Made by a program: the position numbers and the translations under genes. This document shows, piece by piece, positions 55,664 to 64,000 of a DNA stretch of 64,000 nt. The stretch comes from Pelagicoccus albus (GTDB lineage Bacteria > Verrucomicrobiota > Verrucomicrobiia > Opitutales > Opitutaceae): assembly GCF_014230145.1 (NCBI RefSeq), contig NZ_JACHVC010000013.1, positions 248,001-312,000 on the forward strand, read 5' to 3'. The notes under the pieces were generated by a model. It was given only the letters and a program-made list of their open reading frames with translations. It was not told the DNA's origin and did no database searches. Every line of letters begins with the position of its first letter. Position 1 is the stretch's first letter.

Positions 55664-56500
55664 TCAAGGCATCCACGGGTACTTCGTGAAGTCTGGCTTA
55701 CGCTTTTCGAGGAAGGACCGTTTCCCCTCTGTGCCCTCTTCCGTCATATAATAGAGGTAAGTGGCATTGCCAGCGAGTTCCTGTATTCCAGCTTGGCCAT
55801 CGAGTTCAGCATTGAAGGAAGACTTCAATAAACGGATGGCGGTCGGACTGTGCTGCAATACATCGAGAGCCCATTGCACGCCTTCTTCCTCAAGTTGCTC
55901 CACGGGCACGACCTTGTTGACCAAGCCCATGTCGACCGCTTCCTGCGCATTGTATTGGCGACACGTATACCAAATCTCCCGGGCCTTTTTCTGTCCCACC
56001 AGCCGAGCCAGAAAGCTGGCTCCAAAGCCACCGTCGAAACTTCCGACGCGAGGACCCGTTTGGCCAAAAATGGCATTGTCCGCCGCGATCGTCATATCAC
56101 AGATCACATGCAAGACATGACCTCCGCCAATCGCGTAGCCTGCGACGAGAGAGATAACAACCTTAGGGATGGAACGGATCAGTTTCTGCAAATCGAGCAC
56201 GTTGAGGCGAGGCACGCCATCATCTCCCACATAACCCGCATGACCGCGGACACTCTGGTCTCCTCCCGAGCAAAACGCATATTTGCCATCCGTGTGAGGC
56301 CCCGCCCCAGTCAGAAGAATAACGCCAATGCTTTGATCTTCCCGCGCATCACAGAAGGCATGAAACATTTCGCTCACCGTTTGAGGGCGAAACGCATTTC
56401 GTTTCTCGGGACGGTTGATGGTGATCTTAGCGATACCGTTCCACTTGTGGTAGAGGATATCTTGGTACTCGTTAACGGATTGCCATTCTGCTTGAGACAT
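55664..56500 (-). CDS. menB: 1,4-dihydroxy-2-naphthoyl-CoA synthase
   Basis: 278 residues, crotonase fold. MenB hallmarks: [71 protein letters not shown], and [20 protein letters not shown]. It closes the second naphthoquinone ring in menaquinone biosynthesis, so this organism probably uses menaquinone. It is a stand-alone men gene within a mixed operon, with rluD 51 bases upstream and lysA downstream. Confidence 0.97.
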   Translation of the reverse strand: MSQAEWQSVNEYQDILYHKWNGIAKITINRPEKRNAFRPQTVSEMFHAFCDAREDQSIGVILLTGAGPHTDGKYAFCSGGDQSVRGHAGYVGDDGVPRLNVLDLQKLIRSIPKVVISLVAGYAIGGGHVLHVICDMTIAADNAIFGQTGPRVGSFDGGFGASFLARLVGQKKAREIWYTCRQYNAQEAVDMGLVNKVVPVEQLEEEGVQWALDVLQHSPTAIRLLKSSFNAELDGQAGIQELAGNATYLYYMTEEGTEGKRSFLEKRKPDFTKYPWMP

Positions 56501-56551
56501 AGGCGGGCGATTTTGGGATCTGGTCGCAGACCTGCAAGCACGAAGGCTCCC

Positions 56552-57484
56552 CTATTTACCTGACAGATACGACCGGAAATCCTCAGGAGGCTCCGCTTCG
56601 ATTTCCAGAGGCTCATTTGTGATCGGATGGACAAACTTAAGGTAACAGCTATGCAGCATCACCCGCTCGGGCTGATGCGATAGCTTAGGCAATGGGCGGT
56701 AACCATAAACAGAATCGCCCAAAATGATGTGCCCGATGCTTTTTAAATGCACGCGGATCTGATGCGTCCTTCCGGTATGAATTCGGCAGCGAAGCAAGCA
56801 GTAGCCCTCATCGAAAGTCTCAACCAGATTCCAATCCGTCTTGGCCTCTCGAGCCCGACCACGCCCTTCATGGCCAACCCGCATCTTGTGTCGCTGGTTT
56901 GGGTTCCGCTCGATCGGGCGTTCGATCGTTCCGCTTAGAAGCTCGGGAGCGCCACAACCGAGAGCCAAATATTCCTTCACGAGCGAGCGGGACTGAAATA
57001 GTTCACTCAAAGCACGGTGGGCTACATCCGTTTTGGCTGCCATAATGATACCTGAAGTCTCACGGTCGAGGCGATGCACAATCCCCGGACGCTCAATGCC
57101 GCCAATCCCACTCAACTGCCCCTGGCAGTGATGCAACAACCCGTGAGCAAGCGTAGGCTCGTCTGGTCCCGCCCCGGGATGGACAACCAATCCGGCTGGC
57201 TTGTTGACTACGACCATGTGTTCGTCCTCGAAAAGAATATCGAGGTCCATGGCGATCGGACTCATATCCAGCTTTTCGACGCTAGGCATAGCGAATTCGA
57301 CCAGATCGCCTTCCGACAGGCGGCGATTTTTCGCCACAGGTTTTCCATCAACACGTACGAGATCAGCTTCGAATGCCCGCTGAAAATCGGCTCGACTGTG
57401 TTCGGCAAAAGCGTCGGACAGCAGCTTATCGACCCGCTTTTTGTAGACGCCTTCCGGTACTTCCCAACTTATCGGATCGCTCAT
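56552..57484 (-). CDS. rluD: Ribosomal large subunit pseudouridine synthase D-type
   Basis: 310 residues. The N-terminal S4 domain shows in KRVDKLLSDAFAEHSRADFQ and PVAKNRRLSEGDLVEFAMP (about 10-70). The catalytic motif is IVHRLDRETSGIIMAAKTDV. It has GRTHQIRVHLKSIGHIILGD and the terminal segment ERVMLHSCYLKFVHPITNE. RluD-type enzymes modify helix 69 of 23S rRNA. The ATG overlaps the adenosine deaminase stop by four bases. It is distinct from the S4-less RluA homologue at 47.9 kb. Confidence 0.93.
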   Translation of the reverse strand: MSDPISWEVPEGVYKKRVDKLLSDAFAEHSRADFQRAFEADLVRVDGKPVAKNRRLSEGDLVEFAMPSVEKLDMSPIAMDLDILFEDEHMVVVNKPAGLVVHPGAGPDEPTLAHGLLHHCQGQLSGIGGIERPGIVHRLDRETSGIIMAAKTDVAHRALSELFQSRSLVKEYLALGCGAPELLSGTIERPIERNPNQRHKMRVGHEGRGRAREAKTDWNLVETFDEGYCLLRCRIHTGRTHQIRVHLKSIGHIILGDSVYGYRPLPKLSHQPERVMLHSCYLKFVHPITNEPLEIEAEPPEDFRSYLSGK

Positions 57485-58476
57485 GAAACGAGAAGAGAAT
57501 CAATTTCGGAAATAAACTTACGCTTCGCTTCCCCATCGAGACGGGAATGCTCAAAACCGTTTTTGGCGAACTGTGCCAATTCGGCCTTGGTGAACCCTAG
57601 ACGTGCTGCCAAGGCTCGATACTCGTCGAGAATGTCATTCGAGAAGCAAAGTGGATCGTCGGTGCTGATTGTGCAAGTCACCCCGGCGTCCACAAGCTCG
57701 CGCAAAGAATGGTCTTCGAGGGATGGAAAAACCTGCAACTTCTCATTGCTCAAGGGGCAAACGTCCAAGACGGCACCTTCCCCTGCCAATCGCTTGACCA
57801 ACTCTTTGTCTTCCACGGATCGAACACCGTGTTGGATACGGCGAGAGCCAAGGGTATCGATAGCTTCGTAAACCTTGTTCGGCCCGCCAAATTCTCCCGC
57901 GTGGCATTTCACGATCTTACCTGCCTCACGGCATTTCTCCCAAATAGGAGGGGTCCAATTTTCGAGTTCGAGCCACTCTTGACCGTGCAAATCGATTCCG
58001 TCCAATTCTTCCCATGAGTGGAGATTGTCGAGGATCGGCTGCATCTTCTCGCTGTATCCATTGCGAACCATGCCGCCTATCACTTTGACTTCCAATTCCT
58101 TGGGAACGGCAGACTTGATAGCTGACAAGATGTCACGGCCATCCACTCCGATGAACTCGATCATATGCAGATGGAAGCTGGTCTCGACGTATTTGATGTT
58201 CAAGGACACCATTCTATCGAACATCACCTTGCACGCCTCATGGTATCTTTCAGCGGAGTTGAACCAAACCACAGCGTGGTCGAGCAGGATGTTTTCAAAC
58301 TCTACAAAACCTGGATACCGGTAGCTTGGACTGCGGAAATGCGGATTGGCCGGAAACCGTCCGCTATCCATTCCGTGCAGCAAATCATAGGGCAAGGCAC
58401 CTTCGATATGAAGGTGCGTCTCCGTTTTGGGAATACGGCGGATAAACGCTTCCAGTTCGTCTCCTTCTAGAGCCAT
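57481..58476 (-). CDS. Adenosine/adenine deaminase family protein
   Basis: 331 residues. The metal ligands are complete: HLHIEGALP (His21, His23), IVKCHAGEFGGP, RIQHGVRS, and DDPLCFS with the Asp pair. VCPLSNEKLQVFPSL is the typical helix before the last ligands and resembles adenine deaminase Aah1 as well as Add. It deaminates adenosine or adenine to inosine/hypoxanthine, feeding hpt-type salvage. It overlaps rluD by four bases and begins one base after the M29 stop, so the block is tightly packed. Confidence 0.9.
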   Translation of the reverse strand: MALEGDELEAFIRRIPKTETHLHIEGALPYDLLHGMDSGRFPANPHFRSPSYRYPGFVEFENILLDHAVVWFNSAERYHEACKVMFDRMVSLNIKYVETSFHLHMIEFIGVDGRDILSAIKSAVPKELEVKVIGGMVRNGYSEKMQPILDNLHSWEELDGIDLHGQEWLELENWTPPIWEKCREAGKIVKCHAGEFGGPNKVYEAIDTLGSRRIQHGVRSVEDKELVKRLAGEGAVLDVCPLSNEKLQVFPSLEDHSLRELVDAGVTCTISTDDPLCFSNDILDEYRALAARLGFTKAELAQFAKNGFEHSRLDGEAKRKFISEIDSLLVS

Positions 58477-58477
58477 C

Positions 58478-59593
58478 TTACTTAGAGATTAGATTGGCAG
58501 GATTCAAGGATTCGAGCTCCTCGATTACAAACAGTCCGTCCTTGCGGATCAAGGTGTCGTCGAACCAGATCTCGCCTCCTCCGTATTCGGGTCGTTGGAT
58601 ACAAACCATGTCCCAGTGGACTTGAGACTTGTTTCCATTGTTCGCATCCTCGTAGGCCTGTCCGGGAGTGAAATGGAATGAACCGGCAATCTTCTCGTCG
58701 AAAAGAATATCCCGCATGGGCTCCTTGATATGCGGATTGAAGCCGATGGCGAATTCCCCGATGTAGCGAGCACCTTTGTCCGAGTCCAAGATCTCGTTAA
58801 GACGCTTGGTATTGTTGGAAGTCGCATTGACGATGCGGCCTTTCTTAAATTCCAGACGGATATCGTCAAAGGATACTCCCTGATACACAGACGGAGCATT
58901 GTATTGCAGCACGCCTTCTACAGTTTCGAGTACTGGGCAGGAAAAGACTTCACCATCTGGAATATTGTGAGTCCCGATACAAGCGACCGCTCCGATGTTC
59001 TTGATGGAAAACTTTAGGTCCGTTCCAGGGCCCACCAAATGGACACGATCGGTCTTTTTCATGAGCGACTCCAAGGCTTCACTGCCTGCCTTCATCTTCG
59101 AGTAGTCTAGATTACAAACCTTGAAGAAAAAGTCTTCAAAGGCCTCGCTGGACATCATGGCCTGCTGAGCCATGGCTGAAGTCGGCCAACGCAAGACGCA
59201 CCACTTGGTCTTGTTCACTCTCCAATCAAGAACCGGCTTCATAACCTGAGACACGAGTTGAGCCTGTTCGCTTGGCACGTCGGAAGCCTCGAAGATATTA
59301 TTCGATCCCCGCAGAGCGATGTAGGCATCCATATTCTTCATACGCTGCAGCTCGATAGCGCTCTGGATACGAAGAGATTCCTCAGTGGCTTCCAATGACA
59401 GCTCACGATTCACCCGAGCATGGTTCAAGTTGACATACGGAATGGCTCCGATCTCGCGAGCCGAGCGGATTAGCTCCACGATTATCTCGTCTGGCACGTC
59501 AAAAGCATCGATTAAAACCCTCTCTCCTTCGCGGAGATTGGTCGAATAGCGCGTAAGATTTTTAGCCAATTGAGAAAGGCGAGGATCGATCAT
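58478..59593 (-). CDS. M29 family aminopeptidase
   Basis: 371 residues from the ATG at 59593; the frame reaches 59629. The M29 (AmpS/PepS-like) core has [40 protein letters not shown] and [20 protein letters not shown], with the His/Asp/Glu metal ligands. The N-terminal half has the usual Leu-rich [20 protein letters not shown]. It removes N-terminal residues using a dinuclear metal site. The deaminase gene starts one base after its stop. lpxK lies 59 bases upstream on the same strand. Confidence 0.94.
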   Translation of the reverse strand: MIDPRLSQLAKNLTRYSTNLREGERVLIDAFDVPDEIIVELIRSAREIGAIPYVNLNHARVNRELSLEATEESLRIQSAIELQRMKNMDAYIALRGSNNIFEASDVPSEQAQLVSQVMKPVLDWRVNKTKWCVLRWPTSAMAQQAMMSSEAFEDFFFKVCNLDYSKMKAGSEALESLMKKTDRVHLVGPGTDLKFSIKNIGAVACIGTHNIPDGEVFSCPVLETVEGVLQYNAPSVYQGVSFDDIRLEFKKGRIVNATSNNTKRLNEILDSDKGARYIGEFAIGFNPHIKEPMRDILFDEKIAGSFHFTPGQAYEDANNGNKSQVHWDMVCIQRPEYGGGEIWFDDTLIRKDGLFVIEELESLNPANLISK

Positions 59594-59652
59594 GGCACTT
59601 CTAGGAATGCATTTCTTCGCAACTTGCAACGATTTAGCTAAATCGCAAAAGA

Positions 59653-60861
59653 CTAGACCGTGAGTTTTCGCTCGACGTTTTCGGTAAAGCAGACCCGCGA
59701 AACCGCCTCGTCGAAGTCATCCGCTCCACGAAGGATCTCGATTTCCAGTCTCAGATAATAAAGCGGCACGGAAAAACCTATCGACTCCGGGATGCGGACC
59801 GCATCCTTCTCGGTGGTGACTAGAAACTCCAAACCAGCCGCCTTCGCCTCTTCTGCGATACTGAGAAGCTCATGTTCCTCGAAACGATGGTGGTCCATAA
59901 ACCGACGCGTGTAAGGAAGGTTCGCCCCGTAATTTCGCAAAAACCCCTCAAAGCTCTGCGGTACCGCGATTCCGCTGAACGCTCCGATCCTTCTCCCTTT
60001 CAGGTCTTTCAGCTCTAAACGACGATCGCCGTTAACCTCCTTCAGATACTGAGGTTGGTGCGTGCACTCGATCACGTCCACACCGGGATTGTGCCGCTGG
60101 ATCAAGGCTTCAAGCTCCGGATCCGGCACCCCATCAGATTTTGTCAAAAACACATAGGAGGCACGCTTCAGGTGCCTAACCGGCTCACGAAGGATCCCGC
60201 GAGGGAGCAGTTTCCGGTTTCCGAAGGGGTTGGTCTTATCTACTAGAAGAAGATTCAACCTACCCTTTAGCGGCAAGTACTGCATCCCGTCGTCAAGGAT
60301 GAGCGTGTCGCAACCGAAGTGCTTGATAGCGTAGGTTCCGCTTTTCACTCGATCCTTGTCCACGAGCACCACCACTCCGGGAAGGTTTTTGGCTAACATG
60401 AAAGGCTCGTCTCCCGCCCATTCGGAATCTAGCAGCACCTTCTCGCCATCACTCACCACCTTAGGAGGCAAAGGATCCCCGCCAGTCACGTACTTTCTCC
60501 AAAGCCGTTCCTTTAAGGTCTCTTTCTTTAGGTCGCGGCTTTTGTATCCACGACTCAGTATCGCCACCTTGCGTCCTCGGTTTTGCAGGGATCGGGCAAA
60601 CTTCTCCACGACCGGCGTTTTGCCAGTTCCGCCGACGGTTAGATTGCCAACAACGACCACCAAGCAACCAAGTGGTTGGTCTTTAAGGATACGGTTCCGG
60701 TAGAGGAAAAACCTCAGCTTCACCAGACCGGCGAATATGAAGGACAAGCCTCGCAGGAATATCTTGAACGCCACCGCCCTCTTTCCTCGGCGGCGATCGT
60801 TGACGACTTCGACCGCGAACTCCTCTAGCTGGGTAAGCAGCCGTTTCGATTTGCTGCTCAT
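59653..60861 (-). CDS. lpxK: Tetraacyldisaccharide 4'-kinase
   Basis: 402 residues. The N-terminal membrane-proximal helix is [20 protein letters not shown]. The P-loop is [20 protein letters not shown], with ILSRGYKS after it, and [20 protein letters not shown] is the family DDG segment (HQH-like region altered to GMQ). It phosphorylates the lipid A precursor at the 4' position. The 60-residue N-terminal extension before the P-loop is longer than in E. coli. It is first in the minus-strand run. Confidence 0.92.
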   Translation of the reverse strand: MSSKSKRLLTQLEEFAVEVVNDRRRGKRAVAFKIFLRGLSFIFAGLVKLRFFLYRNRILKDQPLGCLVVVVGNLTVGGTGKTPVVEKFARSLQNRGRKVAILSRGYKSRDLKKETLKERLWRKYVTGGDPLPPKVVSDGEKVLLDSEWAGDEPFMLAKNLPGVVVLVDKDRVKSGTYAIKHFGCDTLILDDGMQYLPLKGRLNLLLVDKTNPFGNRKLLPRGILREPVRHLKRASYVFLTKSDGVPDPELEALIQRHNPGVDVIECTHQPQYLKEVNGDRRLELKDLKGRRIGAFSGIAVPQSFEGFLRNYGANLPYTRRFMDHHRFEEHELLSIAEEAKAAGLEFLVTTEKDAVRIPESIGFSVPLYYLRLEIEILRGADDFDEAVSRVCFTENVERKLTV

Positions 60862-61141
60862 TCCCTAAAACTTGATTTGGTTCATTTGACGCGAACAGAA
60901 AGTCATAAAACAGTAATGCTTAGACCGCTGTTTCTCAGTCGCCAAGTTCAAAGCATTAAACGCGAGTTCTAGGGTCTTCCCTGACCAAAAACGCCAAAAT
61001 TGTACTTGCAAGCCTATGAATTTGTCCCCATCGACCCGAAACCAGCGTCCTGAGCACAGGCGTTAACCAACAGATGCCAACCAACGGTAGATTGCCGCTT
61101 TTGAGCGACAGCAGAAAAACTCACCAGCTCCACATATATTA
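60862..61141. promoter_or_regulatory. 280-base divergent spacer between lpxK and topB
   Basis: A promoter region for both divergent genes is expected. I see A/T-rich stretches near 60880-60920 and 61130-61140 (acatatatta just before the topB ATG), but no clear -35/-10 pair, no ORF and no strong hairpin. Confidence 0.3.
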
Positions 61142-63703
61142 ATGAAGTCCCTTGTCATCGCGGAAAAGCCGAGCGTAGCTCGCGACCTTTGCAAAGCAGT
61201 AGGCGGAAAATTCGACAAGCACGACGAGTACTTCGAAAGCGAGGAATACGTTATCACCTCCGCCGTCGGCCACATCGTCGAACTGTGCATGCCAGAGGAC
61301 TACGACAAGCGTGACGCTTTCTGGCGCTTGGCAAACCTTCCCATCATTCCCGAGAAGTTCAAACTCAAGCCGATCGAGAAGACGGAGTCGAAATTCAAGT
61401 CGATCAAGAAGCTGATGAAGCGAAAAGACATCGACACCGTCATCAACGCTTGTGACGCCGGTCGCGAAGGTGAGCTGATCTTTTCTTACGTCTACAAATT
61501 GGCCAAATCCAAACTGCCAGTGAAGCGCCTTTGGATGTTGTCAATGACGCCAGCTTCCATCCGGAAAGCGTTTACTGAACTACGCGACGGAGAAGAGATG
61601 CAAAACCTCGCCGATGCAGCCCAGTCACGCTCTGAGGCGGATTGGCTGATTGGAATCAATTGCACCCGAGGAGTCACCAAACGCCTTTACGGCTCTAGAG
61701 CTGGCAATGTTGCGGGCGTGGGCCGCGTGCAAACTCCAACTCTAGCCATCGTGGTGGAGCGGGAAAAGCAAATCGCCGCCTTCCAACCTCGCGCCTATTG
61801 GCGTCTGGTCGGAGACTTCAACGTCGCAAATGGCACCTACCAAGGCACCTACCAGAAACCCGATTTCAAGAAGGGAGACGACGAGCATGATCGCATCGAC
61901 CGGATTTGGTCGGAGGAAGAAGCCGCTCGAATCGCTGCTCTAATAGAAGACAATCCGGTAGCCACAGTTTCCGAGGAGAAGAAAAAATCCCGCCAAGCGT
62001 CTCAGAGGCTCTACGACCTGACCACCCTCCAGCGTGAGGCGAACAATCGCTTTGGCTATTCTGCCCGCCGCACTTTGCAACTCGCTCAGGCACTGTACGA
62101 GAAGCATAAGATGATCACTTATCCTCGTACGGATTCGCGGGCTCTGCCGGAGGACTATCCAGACACGGTTCGCAGCACTCTTCAAAACCTTGAATCAAGC
62201 ATCGGAGAGGTCGCAGTTCGTCCCCTTAAAAACAACTGGGTAAATCCTTCGGATCGACGCGTTTTCAATAACAAGCAAATCTCCGATCACTTTGCGATTA
62301 TTCCGACTCCGGAATCATACAAGAAGCTCAACGACGACGAGGCCAAGATTTACGACATGATCGCTCGTCGTTTTATCTCGATCTTCTATCCGAGCGCCGA
62401 ATTTGCCGTTACGACCCGTATTAGCGAGGTCCAGGGACTAAACTTCAAAACCGAAGGTAAGGTGCTCGTCTCGCCAGGCTGGTTAGAAGTTTACGGAAAA
62501 AGCGTTACTGTGGCGGGAGTCGACGATACCTTGCCTGCACTCTCGGAACAAGATGGGGATCCTCCTAAAGCCCAACTCGAGAGCTACGAAACCCTCTCGG
62601 AAGAGACCAAGCCACCTCCACGCTACACGGAAGCCACCCTACTCTCCGCCATGGAAGGAGCTGGCAAGTTGGTCGAAGACGACGAACTGGCCGACGCCAT
62701 GAAAGAAGGCGGGCTCGGAACTCCAGCCACCCGAGCTCAGATTATCGAACGCCTCATCGCGGAACGCTATATCGAGCGAGATCGAAGAGCGCTTTGCCCA
62801 ACGCCAAAAGCCGAGACCTTGCTAGACTTCCTGTCCTGCATAAATGCGGAGGCTTTGACGAAGCCAGAGCTCACGGGCGAATGGGAATACAAGTTGCACA
62901 AGATCGAAGATGGTGAACTCGATCGCACCACCTTTATCAAAGACATCGTCGAAATGACCAAGAAGGTCGTCGATGGTATCAAGAATTTCGAAGAAAAAGA
63001 CGAAGATCTCCTGCCTTCACCTTTGAAGTCCCCCATAGATCAGCAACCTTTGTTCGAGTCCATGCGCGCCTACAAAACGAAGGGCGACGACAAGGAAAAC
63101 GGTTTCGCGATCTACAAGATTATCGGAAACCGCAAAATGGAGATCGAAGAACTCCAAGAGCTTCTCGAAAAAGGGAAAGTCGGCCCGATTGACAACTTCC
63201 GTTCCAAGGCCGGCAAGCCCTACAGCGCGAACTTGTTCCTGGATCCGGAAACACGTCGCGTAAAATTCGATTTCGGAAATGGCGACGATTCAGGCGACGG
63301 ATCAGTCGATTTCTCAAGTATGACTCCTGTCGCAAAATGCCCTCGCACAGGTGGAGACGTTTTCGAGACACCTGCTGCCTATGTCGTACGGGTCATGGAA
63401 AACGACAAGGAAACCACCCCGATTCGAGTCAGCCGCAAAATCCTCGATCGAGAAATTCCTCTCGATCAAATGATGAAGCTGCTGGAAAACGGTAAGACCG
63501 ACTTGCTCGAAAAATTCTGGTCTAAGCGTACTAAGCGTCCATTCGACGCGTATTTGACCTTGCAGCCAAACGGACAAACCAAATTCGAATTTCCTCCAAG
63601 AGCCGCAAAAAAGGCCGCCAAAAAAGCGGCCAAGAAAACGGCAAAAAAAGGAGTGAAGAAGACCATCAAGAAGGCTGCCAAAAAAGCGGTTAAAAGCGAG
63701 TAG
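61142..63703 (+). CDS. topB: DNA topoisomerase III with a histone H1-like tail
   Basis: 853 residues. Type IA motifs: KSLVIAEKPSVARDL (TOPRIM start), INACDAGREGELIFSYVYK, and the active Tyr in KMITYPRTDSRALPEDYPDT. The middle DEVEDD-like region has GLGTPATRAQIIERLI. After about residue 640 there are two topoisomerase C-terminal repeats (SPIDQQPLFESMRAYKTKGD and KCPRTGGDVFETPAAYVVRV). The last 28 residues are AAKKAAKK-type, as in bacterial histone H1-like proteins. Cys-based zinc fingers are not seen. It relaxes and decatenates single-strand-containing DNA; the tail probably adds DNA affinity. Confidence 0.93.
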   Translation: MKSLVIAEKPSVARDLCKAVGGKFDKHDEYFESEEYVITSAVGHIVELCMPEDYDKRDAFWRLANLPIIPEKFKLKPIEKTESKFKSIKKLMKRKDIDTVINACDAGREGELIFSYVYKLAKSKLPVKRLWMLSMTPASIRKAFTELRDGEEMQNLADAAQSRSEADWLIGINCTRGVTKRLYGSRAGNVAGVGRVQTPTLAIVVEREKQIAAFQPRAYWRLVGDFNVANGTYQGTYQKPDFKKGDDEHDRIDRIWSEEEAARIAALIEDNPVATVSEEKKKSRQASQRLYDLTTLQREANNRFGYSARRTLQLAQALYEKHKMITYPRTDSRALPEDYPDTVRSTLQNLESSIGEVAVRPLKNNWVNPSDRRVFNNKQISDHFAIIPTPESYKKLNDDEAKIYDMIARRFISIFYPSAEFAVTTRISEVQGLNFKTEGKVLVSPGWLEVYGKSVTVAGVDDTLPALSEQDGDPPKAQLESYETLSEETKPPPRYTEATLLSAMEGAGKLVEDDELADAMKEGGLGTPATRAQIIERLIAERYIERDRRALCPTPKAETLLDFLSCINAEALTKPELTGEWEYKLHKIEDGELDRTTFIKDIVEMTKKVVDGIKNFEEKDEDLLPSPLKSPIDQQPLFESMRAYKTKGDDKENGFAIYKIIGNRKMEIEELQELLEKGKVGPIDNFRSKAGKPYSANLFLDPETRRVKFDFGNGDDSGDGSVDFSSMTPVAKCPRTGGDVFETPAAYVVRVMENDKETTPIRVSRKILDREIPLDQMMKLLENGKTDLLEKFWSKRTKRPFDAYLTLQPNGQTKFEFPPRAAKKAAKKAAKKTAKKGVKKTIKKAAKKAVKSE

Positions 63704-63735
63704 CTCATCACGGGTCGCGAATACGACCCAGCTCT

Positions 63736-63774
63736 TGCGATTGATCCTAAGCTACGACCAGCGGATCAATCGCA
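63736..63774. terminator. 12-base inverted repeat after topB
   Basis: tgcgattgatcc (63736-63747) and ggatcaatcgca (63763-63774) are perfect inverted copies with a 15-base loop. The arm overlaps the stop of the minus-strand gene. A smaller gggtcg/cgaccc pair lies at 63712-63729. No T-run, so its termination role is uncertain. Confidence 0.5.
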
Positions 63775-64000
63775 CTGGTCAGGAAAGTGGCGACTGCGAG
63801 GAAGGTGGTTCCCACGGAGCATCTCCAATCTTGGGCGTGCTTAACTACGAGATAGGCGATCCCGGCTCCGAGTAAGCCGTTCGCAAGCAATTGTGAACCT
63901 GCCAACAATGCAATCGTGTCGTAGCGCAAATCGGATTCCGCGAGCACATAGAAGCACGATGACGCGGCCTTGAGAATTCCAAATAGAATAGCTGGGATAA
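63747..64000 (-). CDS. Hypothetical integral membrane protein (partial, runs off the right edge)
   Basis: The frame stays open to base 64000, so only the C-terminal 83 residues or so are seen. They form hydrophobic helices: IPAILFGILKAASSCFYVLA, YDTIALLAGSQLLANGLLGA, and TTFLAVATFLTSAIDPLVVA, giving about three membrane segments. No motif identifies the family. It converges on topB and its stop lies in the 12-base inverted repeat. It is probably a small polytopic protein; function unknown. Confidence 0.65.
   Translation of the reverse strand, partial: IPAILFGILKAASSCFYVLAESDLRYDTIALLAGSQLLANGLLGAGIAYLVVKHAQDWRCSVGTTFLAVATFLTSAIDPLVVA

Noticed and set aside
55850-56563. 237-residue plus-strand frame opposite menB
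   Set aside because: Antisense to an unambiguous MenB; shadow frame.

Overview
The window looks like a chromosome segment of a Gram-negative, LPS-bearing, heterotrophic bacterium of the Verrucomicrobiota, most likely an Opitutales/Puniceicoccales relative such as Pelagicoccus. The taxonomic call is inference. It rests on large TonB-dependent receptors with long extracellular insertions, XylR-type AraC regulators, Bacteroidetes-like ParE/ParC, TlpA-like redoxins, a LamG-carrying VanZ protein, and housekeeping genes split into many short operons. kdsA, lpxK, lptE-like and bamD-like genes show a full outer membrane, and menB indicates menaquinone. I see no prophage, insertion sequence, CRISPR array or rRNA operon, so this is mostly ordinary core genome.

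Layout, left to right. 1-4.6 kb: a partial methyltransferase, then a two-gene unit of TonB-dependent receptor plus beta-propeller phytase (phosphate scavenging), closed by a strong hairpin. 4.9-8 kb: a hypothetical gene, an ECF sigma factor encoded downstream of and overlapping a membrane-anchored CnrX/CpxP-like sensor, and a soluble double-TonB_C protein. 7.9-10.6 kb: gcvH, a structured intergenic element, gcvT, and an HTH-metallo-beta-lactamase fusion. 10.6-18.8 kb: a GNAT gene, parE-parC, an HDOD protein, a YgjP-type metalloprotease and two FKBP isomerases. 18.8-26.4 kb: glycerol kinase interrupted by an in-frame amber codon, VanZ/LamG and PRC-barrel proteins, galK, a divergent XylR-like regulator and a TlpA-like thiol-disulfide protein. 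26.9-32 kb: a 1243-residue TonB-dependent receptor and a small envelope-stress-like pair. 32-38.5 kb: kdsA, orn, an S41 protease, a TPR protein, glmM and trpD.

38.6-46.4 kb: rpmF-plsX-fabH, then bamD-like, lptE-like, rpe, hpt, a methyltransferase, ppk2 and a Nudix gene, all on the plus strand. 46.4-50.3 kb: tRNA-Arg, hpf, an SDR, an RluA-type pseudouridine synthase, a 31-residue membrane peptide too short for ordinary gene calling, and an MFS transporter. 50.3-60.9 kb: a minus-strand run lpxK, M29 aminopeptidase, adenosine deaminase, rluD, menB, lysA, hrpB, a mini flagellar-rod-like protein and a hypothetical membrane protein. 61.1-64 kb: topoisomerase III with a histone H1-like tail and a partial membrane protein.

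Themes that tie genes together are phosphate economy (phytase, PPK2, Nudix) and envelope assembly (KdsA, LpxK, LptE, BamD, PlsX/FabH). Tight translational coupling also recurs: three separate pairs overlap by exactly eight bases, with the downstream ATG placed just before the upstream stop. The items most worth a second look are the amber-interrupted glpK, the sensor-sigma pair, the HTH-MBL fusion coupled to gcvT, the structured gcvT-gcvH spacer, the mini flagellar protein and the 31-residue peptide.
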